A stretch of DNA of 64,000 nucleotides from Arthrinium phaeospermum (lineage: Eukaryota > Ascomycota > Sordariomycetes > Amphisphaeriales > Apiosporaceae), in assembly GCA_006503535.1 (NCBI GenBank), contig QYRS01000001.1:1736001-1800000 (forward strand), in the 5' to 3' direction. Both the position numbers and the translations under genes were made by a program. A model generated the notes under the pieces. It searched no databases. It was not told the DNA's origin and saw only the letters and a list, made by a program, of their open reading frames with translations. Shown here in pieces: positions 56,337-64,000 of this stretch (position 1 is the stretch's first letter; each line of letters begins with the position of its first letter).

Positions 56337-57772
56337 ATGACAGTTTCTGCCCATGCCGACTCGCCCACGTCACTGGCTAGACCACCTGCACCAGGCCATG
56401 TCAAAGATTGGGTAGTCCAGTCTGTGGGAGACTGGCCAGCCCCAGACTCTACCGGATCCAAAGCACCGCCTTCGTCATCGACTTCGAGGTTCTCCTGGGC
56501 TTTCATTCGGTATCGAGTGCTAAACACCTACCGGCGCCTCTTCTCGCTGGTGTTCCTCGTAAATATCGCAGTCTTTGTCGCCGTGGCCGTGCGCGGCCCC
56601 AGCCCCGCGACCCTGATCGACGCCGTGGCGGCCAACCTCCTCGCCTCCGGCCTGGCCCGCCAACCACTCGTGGTCAACCTGCTGTTCCGCACGTTGTGCA
56701 TGGTCCCCCAATCGGCACCGCTCCGACTCCGCCACCTCGCCTGCAAGATCTTCCACCTGGGCGGGGTCCACAGCGGCTGCGGCGTCGCGGCCTTCGTGTG
56801 GTATGTCGGCTTCGTCGCCTACTACACTAGGGACGACTTCGTGCCCTCCTCCCCGACGTCCGTCGCCGTCCTGGTCATCGCCTACGCGGTGCTGGTCCTG
56901 CTCGCGTGCATGATCGCCGTGGCCTACCCGCAGTTCCGCATCGTGCGGCACGACTGGTTCGAGCTCACGCACCGCTTCTCCTCCTGGGCCACGATGCTGC
57001 TCGTCTGGGCCCTGGTGCTGACCATGGCCGCGGCGGACGAGGAGACGCAATCCATGGGCATGTTCCTGGCGACCTCGCCCGCGTTCTGGATGCTGCTGGT
57101 GTCGACAGCGGCCATCATCCACCCCTGGCTCCTCCTGCGCCGCGTCGAAGTGATCCCAGAGCCCCTGTCCAAACACGCCGTCCGCCTCCACTTCACCCAC
57201 ACCTCCGTCCTCTTCGGCCAAGGCCTGTCCGTCTCGCAGCACCCGCTCCGGGACTGGCACAGCTTCGCCGCCTTCCCCGACCGCCACGACAGCCCGGCCA
57301 CCCGATTCTCCCTGCTCGTGTCGCGGGCCGGCGACTGGACCGCCGCCGCCATCGCGCAGCCCCCGCGCCGCCTCTGGACGCGCGGCGTGCCCGTCCGCGG
57401 CTTCGGCTACGTCCTGCGGCTGTTTCCGCGCGTCGTGCTCGTGACGACGGGCTCGGGCATCGGGCCCTGCCTGTCGTTCCTCGCGGACGAGACCCGGCCC
57501 GCCATGCGCGTGCTCTGGCAGACGCGGGACCCGGCCGCCACGTACGGGGCGCGCGTCATGGAACTGGTCAGGGAGATGGACCCGGAGCCCGTGGTGGTCG
57601 ATACGTCGGACGGTGGGGGAGGCGGGACTTGCTGCCGATTGCGGTGCGGCTGTATCGCGAGTTCGAGGCCGAGGTGGTGGGGGTTATTAGCAACGGGGTC
57701 TTGACTAAGAAGTTGGTGTACGAGCTGGAGAGTCAGGGGATCCCCGCGTACGGGCCCATTTTCGATAGTTGA
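56337..57772 (+). CDS. TmpA-like membrane flavoprotein / ferric-reductase-like oxidoreductase, frameshifted near 3' end
   Basis: Membrane oxidoreductase related to Aspergillus nidulans TmpA, a flavoprotein tied to asexual development. After a polar N-terminus come about six spans (RLFSLVFLVNIAVFVAVAV, SVAVLVIAYAVLVLLACMIAV, FSSWATMLLVWALVLTMAAA and others). The FAD/NAD(P) half has RVVLVTTGSGIGPCLSFL (nucleotide-binding GSGIGP) and VLWQTRDPAATYG. The frame breaks in a G-rich tract at about 57613-57626. Upstream reads PVVVDTSDGG and soon stops at 57704. The family-like end (RLYREFEAEVVGVISN, then ESQGIPAYGPIFDS) continues in another frame to the stop at 57772. The span is one base short of a multiple of three, fitting one lost G (expected about 478 residues). 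No intron can explain the shift. Confidence 0.8.
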
Positions 57773-58413
57773 GCCATTGTTGCCCTATTGGTTTTGGTTG
57801 GTGTCTTTCGTGATGCATTTCGGATACCGGATCTTGGATATTTTATTATTAGAAGCCATCCACCCTCTTCTCCTTTGTGGGTTTGCTAGGTGTAGTTGCT
57901 CTACTAGCTCGCTTTGTTTAGTTGATGGGTTTGGCGTTAAGGGAGGCAACCATTGCGTTGCACTGTCGCTTGTCCAGTTCAAACTTTCGACCAGCAAATA
58001 CAGTAGACACGCATTACCATGTCCGTATTCGCTTGATAGATAGCATGTGACAGCTTGCGCCTCGGCGGGTTGGTCATGTCGTCCTGATTGAGTTGCTTCG
58101 TCAATACGCCCGTCTGAATTGCTTGGCTATTCTTAGGTGACAATGACGATGACGTGCAGGGGTCCGATCTATGACGGCACCACTAGCCCGGTAGCCAATC
58201 AGTGCCGCGGGTACGCTGACATGCTCACCCCCTGGGGCCGATCCGCGAGGCGCTAGCATCGTCACCCAAAGGGTCTTAAAACCGCTGTCTGTCGTGGTAC
58301 AGCAATCCGAAAACCAAAAGCTGGGGTTGCATAACCCATAACCAGCGAGCGACAACTAGATTCATCCGACAAAAGAAAAAGAAAAGTACGACGACGGCGT
58401 GCCCCTGAATGAA
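57773..58413. other. Intergenic, 641 bp
   Basis: Between two plus-strand genes: 3' flank of the TmpA-like gene and promoter of the hydrolase. No coding frame or repeat stands out. Confidence 0.5.
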
Positions 58414-59544
58414 ATGCAGCAGTGCGAGTCAACCACCCTGAATGGACCGTCCGGGCGCCTGGAAGTACTGTACAGCTTGCCCAACGACGTGTTACAGTCA
58501 AATGCGGCGGGCCTGAAACCGCCCCTGCTGTTCATCCACGGCACCTTTTGCTCGGCGCATGATTTCGCAAACTTCCTCCCCTACTTGGCGCAACACGGCT
58601 ACCCGGCCTACGCCCTGTCGCTGCGCGGCCATGGCGCGTCGCAAAAGCAGAGGTGGCTGCGCAAGATGTTCTTCACCAACCTGCACAGCTGGGCCGCCGA
58701 CGTGCGCTGCGTCCTGGCGCACATGACGAGAGAGGCCGCCGCCTCGCGCATGTCGGTTTCCTCGTCATCACCAGCTGCCTCCTCGGCATCTTCTGCATCT
58801 TCAGCGTCCATGGACTCGGCGCCCATATCAATTAACTCCTCTACTTCCACGTGCAATCGGTCGCGGCGGCCCCCGCCCGTCCTCGTCGGCCACTCCCTCG
58901 GCGGCGGCGTCCTGCAGTGGATGCTCTCCTCGGGCGCCATCGGCCGCCACCACGAGCAAGTGCCGACCGAGATCTCGGGCCTCGTGCTGCTGGGGTCCAT
59001 GCCCCTGAGCGGCAGCGGGCGCGAGGTCCTGGCGAACTGGGAGCGGGCCGAGGCGTCGCGCGGGGCTCTGCGCCGGCCCTTTATGCTGAGCGAGCGGTGC
59101 CTCGTCCGCACGCGCACGCAGGCGCGCGCCGCCTTCTTCAGCGACGAGACCGACGACGCCGTGGTCGAGCACTGGCTCCGGACTTGCAAGACGAAGCACG
59201 AGAGCGCCATGGCGGGCATGTCGGTGCTGTGGCCGTTTGGGGAGGCCGCCAAGGTGTTGGGGAGTTTGTCTGGGATCGGCCCGCGCGGGGATGGGAGTGT
59301 CGGGTACGGGAGGAAGGTTCTTTGCGTTGCTGGCTCGGCGGACAAGCTGATCCCTCCCGCCATGGTCTTGTCCAACGCCTACGCCTACGCGGCCGCTGTC
59401 AAGGAGGCGGGCGAGGGCCTGGAGACGTGTCGCATGTGGACCGTCCGGGGTGCGGGCCATCATCTCATGATGGACGCGCATTGGCAGGAGTGCGCGGATG
59501 GTATTCTGAGGTGGCTCGAAGGGAAGGAACTTCCCACCCCGTGA
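58414..59544 (+). CDS. Alpha/beta-fold hydrolase
   Basis: Serine hydrolase of the alpha/beta fold, lipase/thioesterase-like; likely acts on an ester or thioester. Single exon, 376 residues from the first in-frame ATG at 58414. The oxyanion region is LLFIHGTFCSAHDFANFLP, then AYALSLRGHGASQK. The nucleophile elbow is VGHSLGGGV (Ser about residue 161) and the catalytic His is in VRGAGHHLMMDAHW near the end. A Ser/Ala-rich low-complexity insertion (about 115-150) precedes the elbow and is unlike the rest. No signal peptide. In this neighbourhood it could release or trim a product activated by the ligase (inference). Confidence 0.88.
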   Translation: MQQCESTTLNGPSGRLEVLYSLPNDVLQSNAAGLKPPLLFIHGTFCSAHDFANFLPYLAQHGYPAYALSLRGHGASQKQRWLRKMFFTNLHSWAADVRCVLAHMTREAAASRMSVSSSSPAASSASSASSASMDSAPISINSSTSTCNRSRRPPPVLVGHSLGGGVLQWMLSSGAIGRHHEQVPTEISGLVLLGSMPLSGSGREVLANWERAEASRGALRRPFMLSERCLVRTRTQARAAFFSDETDDAVVEHWLRTCKTKHESAMAGMSVLWPFGEAAKVLGSLSGIGPRGDGSVGYGRKVLCVAGSADKLIPPAMVLSNAYAYAAAVKEAGEGLETCRMWTVRGAGHHLMMDAHWQECADGILRWLEGKELPTP

Positions 59545-59690
59545 TGATGATGTGGGAACTGGAAGCATTTATGATGTTGACTATTAAGCGTATGCATAGC
59601 GTGGGTATTGGCGTCTAGAAGTTATTACATTAGAATTTATACATGGTTCCATATCTAGGACAGACCATAGAGGGCTCAGGTGCTTCGATC

Positions 59691-60539
59691 TTAACACGAT
59701 GATACCAGCGGCCGGCTTCCTCCCATCCACCACCCGAGCACCATGAACGCCAACGGTGATGTCATCTTCGCCAGTTTTGTCAACGCCATCCCGATTTTTC
59801 TCCTCCTCTCACCCCTTCCCTGTGCAATTATCCAAGCCGTCTCGTTGACATGCGGGAATTGTCCTGCCGGGATATCCTTGCCCAGAAATTTGGCCAAAGG
59901 CTCCCACCCGTCGCCCATGCGGTACTCAAGGAGTCTTTCAGGCGGTACCATTCGTCGAACAAGCTCGTGGTGTTCATCGTATCGCCTCCTCGCATTCCGC
60001 CGCGCATCGCGGTGGTTGTCCGCCTCGAGCCAGCCCTCGAACACCGCCTTCAAGCCGCCCGCCATGTGTCCCCCGCATAGGGGATCCAGGATGTACCGGC
60101 GCAGGGGGTAGTCCCAGGCGTAGGTGAACTTGAGCAGCGTGTCCTCGACGCTCTTGATCCACGGGTCGAAGGGCCGGACGATGAGGATGACTTTCGCGTT
60201 GGGGTAGGTCGAGATGAGCTGGGGCGCGAAGACGCCGGCGAAGTCGGTCACAGCCTGGAACTGGCCCATCCAGGCGTCCCACTCGGCCTTGGACCACGGC
60301 AGCGCGTCCGGGTTGCCGTCGTGGCGGCCGAAGTGGGCGTCGGCCGCGGCCCGCCAGCGCGCCCACTCCTCGTCGGCCGGGTACTTCAGCCCGTGGTGGA
60401 CGTGGCGGTAGCCCAGCTGCTCGAGGGCTATCGCCATGGAGAGGGTGCCCGTCCGGGGCAGGCCGACGCAGAGCAGGCCGTGGCCCGAGGCCAGGCTGCC
60501 TTGCAGCAGGTCCGGAGGCGGAACAGGAGCATGTTCCAT
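59691..60539 (-). CDS. Sulfotransferase-family protein (Sulfotransfer_4 type)
   Basis: P-loop protein of the fungal Sulfotransfer_4 group, often mis-annotated as NAD-dependent epimerase. Single exon, 282 residues. The 5'-PSB-like loop is CVGLPRTGTLSMAIALEQLG close to the N-terminus (about 26-45). Further family motifs are HHGLKYP, FAPQLISTYPNAKVILIVR and the 3'-phosphate-type WIKSVEDTL. A hydrophobic C-terminal segment (SPLAFMVLGWWMGG) may anchor it to a membrane. Family members are frequent in secondary-metabolite regions, but true PAPS-dependent activity has rarely been shown, so the reaction is uncertain. It converges on the hydrolase gene, with 146 bp between stops. Confidence 0.87.
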   Translation of the reverse strand: MEHAPVPPPDLLQGSLASGHGLLCVGLPRTGTLSMAIALEQLGYRHVHHGLKYPADEEWARWRAAADAHFGRHDGNPDALPWSKAEWDAWMGQFQAVTDFAGVFAPQLISTYPNAKVILIVRPFDPWIKSVEDTLLKFTYAWDYPLRRYILDPLCGGHMAGGLKAVFEGWLEADNHRDARRNARRRYDEHHELVRRMVPPERLLEYRMGDGWEPLAKFLGKDIPAGQFPHVNETAWIIAQGRGERRRKIGMALTKLAKMTSPLAFMVLGWWMGGSRPLVSSC

Positions 60540-60764
60540 GGTACGTGTCGGTAGAGAGAGGACGGCGGGCTTGGCATCGGAACCGAAGCGGCCAGGTATT
60601 AAAACGAAGGACTAAAGAACGGTATAGAAAGAAGGCATTGAAAGAGGGGATAGATAGACTGGATCAGAGAAGGAGCATCAAGGGGGTTTTCCCCATGGCC
60701 TATTATAGCAGGCATCATATCGGTTTAGTAATCTTCTTCAACGTTATCAGTTCTCGATATCGCA

Positions 60765-61079
60765 ATGTATCGACTTGTGTGGTACTTCCTCTTAGTGTTG
60801 TCGTTCGTTGGTCTTTCCCTGCCGTGTCTCATAGACGAACGGATCTCAAAGTACACCCCCTATACAAAGCGTCAGAACTCAAAAGCCCTGGACACATGTA
60901 TCTCTTCACCAAATTGCAAAGTCCACTTTCACGTGGCTACATGCAAGTCCAGGATCGTTCTATCGATCAATGTCGTAGATACACACGAACTAGCAGGCGT
61001 TGTCACTCGGACGGGCAATCAGACTGAGATCAGGGCGATCACACCGGTTGTGGCGAGATCCGATGTGTACCCAATGTAG
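60765..61079 (+). CDS. Candidate small secreted Cys-containing protein (speculative)
   Basis: A 104-residue frame beginning with a near-ideal signal sequence (MYRLVWYFLLVLSFVGLSLP), then a possible Kex2 site (KR after KYTPYT) and a small set of Cys residues (DTCISSPNCK, ATCKS). This is the usual outline of a fungal effector or secreted peptide. There is no homology or composition evidence that it is real, and the surrounding DNA looks non-coding. Confidence 0.25.
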   Translation: MYRLVWYFLLVLSFVGLSLPCLIDERISKYTPYTKRQNSKALDTCISSPNCKVHFHVATCKSRIVLSINVVDTHELAGVVTRTGNQTEIRAITPVVARSDVYPM

Positions 61080-63226
61080 TACCAGAATGTTTGATACTTG
61101 ATCTGCTTGGACCAGTGACAATCTTACTTGTGTTATGTACTGGCGCCGTGTTTGTATGTCCTGTTGGTTCAGAGCGGCCGCATCCGCACCAACTGTGCTC
61201 AATGCAGCGATCAAGGGGGGCAGCTAAACAGGTTTGGCTCAGGTCTCACCGGCTCTTATCATGCTCTAGTGATATCATCAAATCATAACGTATAAGTGAT
61301 TTCCCATGAAAGACCAAACGGAATTTACCCGATTGTGCGTGGGTGGTTGGTTGGCTTCACATGGGGGCTGCATATGCACAATGAAGTGTAACCAGGTACG
61401 TGGAAGAGCCATCTCGAGCATATCTTGCCTTTGCATGCATAAAGACAAGAAGAACTCGTGATTGGCTGGTATGGATGCTCCGGACAGAGGCCCGATCTTC
61501 CCAACCATGGCATTGTGGAATTGCATGCAATAGGATATGCATTAGCCATCCACTAATCCACTAATTCACCTGCAGTCCAAAGTCTTCACTGCAGTTGAGA
61601 CAGGCACTAGAGTCAGATCGCGAGACATGATGGGGGAGATCTTCACGAACGTGTTTATCGAGGTCCGTGGTAGAAGCCTCGAAAGCGGCCACACAGACTT
61701 TCGAGATGAGGGCGTTCTTCAGCGATAGCCATGAAAACGTGTTGATAGAAGCCTAGACCGCTGCCAAACGAATAAGACTTCCTGCTAGAGCCGCACATCT
61801 TCGGCTATCGTAATTAGCCTCCCCCGGACTGTTATCTCCTTGCAACGCATCCACCAGCAATATCTATTCGTTGACATTGTCTCCCACAGGCGGACCGACC
61901 CGGATTGATCATCCAATGATGCCATATGATCTGTGCAGTCAAGAAAAATGAAGCAGGGCTCCACGACTACGGATATCGGGGAGTTGCGCTTTGACCCCTT
62001 TTCCAACCCCCTTCCTGCCTCCCACCACATCATCGCGACCCAGCGCCAACCTCACCAACCATCTTCGGCAATTCTGGTTCCGCGCCAACTGTGTGACCTT
62101 TTCTAATGCTCGAATAAGTCCTTGGTTTGCTTAGTGTTCAGGAAAGCCACATGGCTTGCCTGCCTTTGGCCCCAGACCGCTTTGAGATATATCGGTCTGG
62201 GCGTACGCATTTTTCGCACTCACTTCAAGGCAATTCCCATTTTTCCTACTACGATTATCTTATCGAAAGAAATTGCTTTGTTCCATGGGCGTGTGGCTAA
62301 TGTTTTCCTTCTTCCGGGAAATACCTTTCTCGTCGTCATACTGCTCCTAGAGCATCTATCGATAGTAGCACATACCCAAATCCATTTTATTGCCCAATAC
62401 ATCTGTCGAGACGTGTATATATCAAAATACAATATGTCTTTCTGTCGATTGCAACGGTTCCGCTATTTTGTACCCTGATGTACCTCCTTTCGTATACACA
62501 TCTCCGCTCCTTACCTCCTACTTGAAGCCTTGTTCCACCACTTTGAGCTGTGACCATACCTTACGAGATTAGGTGGCGCCCTGTGCCATGTAGCTCTAGA
62601 CCAAACTCTCTTCTGGGACTTCATCAGACTTTGTTGACGAGCGTCTTCAATATCATCAAATCTGACAAGGTGCTCTCTCCCTTCTGCTCTGATTATTAGA
62701 ATACTTGAGCAACCTAGCTATGCATGGCTGACTCATAGGTTGACGATAGTGATTTGAAGATATGGACTAGCTCTGGAAATGGCTTTCCTTTCTGCGATGT
62801 GATTCGGGAAAAGCCTTTATGCCTGTCTCGGGCCTCGTCTGTCTCGCTTCCATGCCCCGATTCTGTACTTTACTTCAAGTATCAACTGTTTGTTTCTCAC
62901 GATCGAATCTTGCCCGCGCCACCATCCGAAACCTTCAGTCCATAATTATTCAAGTAGGTAGGGTCCATCCAACCATAGCTGCATCTATCTTGCAGCCTGT
63001 GGTGATCGGGGAGGGTGTTGATGCATCCGGGACCACTCGTAAACCCTTGCCCTGGGCGATGTGTTCGTCCTCTAACAGAAACGCGTGAGTACAGTCAGCG
63101 GGTCAATTCACATTATCATTGGGCTCGAACTGGAGTGTATGTTAGTACTGCGAATTAGTAGGTGACTCGTCTATGGGGTTCTCTAAATCAGAATTGGCCT
63201 AGCCCAGATTTTCCAAACTTGTGGTT

Positions 63227-63313
63227 TCGACCAGTAAGGTGGGAACGCCGAAGTTAAGTAAGCAGTGGGCCGGGCCCGGTCCAAGATTTTCTGTAGGCCA
63301 GAATCTGATATTG
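63227..63313 (+). pseudogene. Degenerate 5S rRNA-like fragment
   Basis: Contains TCGACCAGTAAGGTGGGAA, like the fungal 5S start (CGACCATAGGGTG-GGAA). GCCGAAGTTAAG and TGGGCCGGG follow, like the 5S box A region and the adjoining helix, and then weaker similarity to AATCTGATATTG. About 25 bases normally between the first two blocks are missing, so it would not fold as 5S. Similarity judged by eye only. Confidence 0.3.
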
Positions 63314-64000
63314 GAGATTGATACATGTCCAAAACGATGGCAAGTTACAATGCTTACTTTGGAGTTCGGTCGAAAACCCGACAGCCAGAACCCTGTGTGA
63401 GAATATCGCGTCTTTCCTATTTCGTCAAGGTTCTTTTCAATTCCCCGCCAGAGAGTCAACAAGTTCCTCCCCAACCGTTTCATTGTGTTCTCCTACTCGT
63501 TCTTTTTGTTAGTATGAGGCTTATCATGGAGCCTTTTAACGTCTAAATGGTCTGACCTTTTCTTCACAGTGAAATTTGTTTTCGCTGGGCAGTGGATATT
63601 TAGGAACGACGTTTACGGCATGTCCGGATTTGTCGCCAACCAACAGGAAGCTGGCGATCCTGGTACAAGAAACCGGGCAAGGGCTGCAACTACACTTGAC
63701 ACATAGCAGCGAGAATGGCATCTTTCGAGCAAGGAAATACGCTTACAGACTTGGCGAGATTCCGTCTCCACCGATCCGGCCCTACCTTGCCCCCTTCTGG
63801 CATCAAAATACCGGTGAAAGCCGTGGGATGGGGGAGCGGATTCTTCTCGGGGGAAGTCAAGCCCCCCCTCTGTTTGTCGGCTCTGGAGACAAGGACCAAT
63901 GGGTTTCTACCAAAGGTGCGTCACTTACTGCGATAGGCCGCAGTGATTGAGTGGCCATGCAAGAAAACGCACCATCTTCTCGGCATCTTTGGATGGGTTG

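Larger units (their letters stand above)
60540..64000. other. Gene-poor right end, 3.4 kb
   Basis: No recognisable gene family. Contents I can name are the low-confidence small secreted-protein candidate (60765-61079) and the 5S-like fragment near 63227-63313. Overlapping plus-strand frames at 63325-63950 could be exons of a gene running off the window, but they show no motif and no clear splice set. Confidence 0.45.

Noticed and set aside
57590..57640. A short intron to explain the TmpA-like frame change
   Set aside because: Available GT and AG pairs would make an intron of about 30 bases or less, too short for fungi; a one-base deletion is simpler.
60545..61027. 160-residue basic plus-strand frame
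   Set aside because: No motif and antisense to the sulfotransferase promoter; only the overlapping signal-peptide frame has any positive evidence.

Overview
The window is nuclear DNA of a filamentous ascomycete (Pezizomycotina, probably Sordariomycetes). The evidence is GC-rich protein-coding genes cut by 45-120 bp GT-AG introns with CTAAC/CTGAC-like branch points, intergenic gaps of 0.3-3.5 kb on both strands with no operons, and fungus-restricted families (CipC, Pth11/rhodopsin-like membrane proteins, STAND proteins, Sulfotransfer_4, TmpA-like flavoproteins). I cannot name the species. I rebuilt spliced models by eye from splice sites, reading frame and family motifs. Every multi-exon total given is divisible by three, except two genes with an apparent frameshift. 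I recognised no intact rRNA gene, tRNA gene, transposon or CRISPR array.

Left part (1-23 kb) is mostly housekeeping. It starts with the 3' part of an ABCC-type ABC transporter (+), facing an S9 prolyl-oligopeptidase-family peptidase (-). Next come a basic Ser/His/Arg-rich protein (-), cytosolic tryptophanyl-tRNA synthetase (-) divergent from the Sm core protein SmD3 (+), a CipC-like stress protein (-), the tRNA m1A58 methyltransferase subunit Trm61 (-) divergent from cysteinyl-tRNA synthetase (+), and a multi-spanning membrane protein (-). Two tRNA synthetases, a tRNA methylase and a spliceosomal protein thus lie within about 11.5 kb.

Middle part (24-37 kb) holds fungus-type genes of unknown role: a single-span membrane protein, a divergent HSPA12-like Hsp70 with nine exons (one intron best explained as GC-AG), a coiled-coil protein starting Met-Gly-Cys, a membrane protein with a long disordered tail, and a 725-residue protein without recognisable domains.

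Right part (37-60.5 kb) looks accessory and metabolic. A P450 (-) is divergent from an MFS transporter (+). A STAND/NACHT protein (-) with a frameshift follows. Then comes a run resembling a secondary-metabolite cluster: a fungal rhodopsin/Pth11-like membrane protein, a secreted BBE-type FAD oxidase, a second P450, a 4-coumarate-CoA-ligase-like adenylating enzyme, a divergently transcribed TmpA-like membrane flavoprotein (frameshifted near its 3' end), an alpha/beta hydrolase and a Sulfotransfer_4 protein. No PKS, NRPS, terpene cyclase, DMATS or cluster transcription factor is visible. A plausible reading (inference) is that the ligase activates a carboxylic acid that the P450, FAD oxidase, TmpA-like protein, hydrolase and sulfotransferase-like protein then tailor, with the MFS pump exporting the product. 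The last 3.4 kb is gene-poor and carries a degenerate 5S-rRNA-like fragment.
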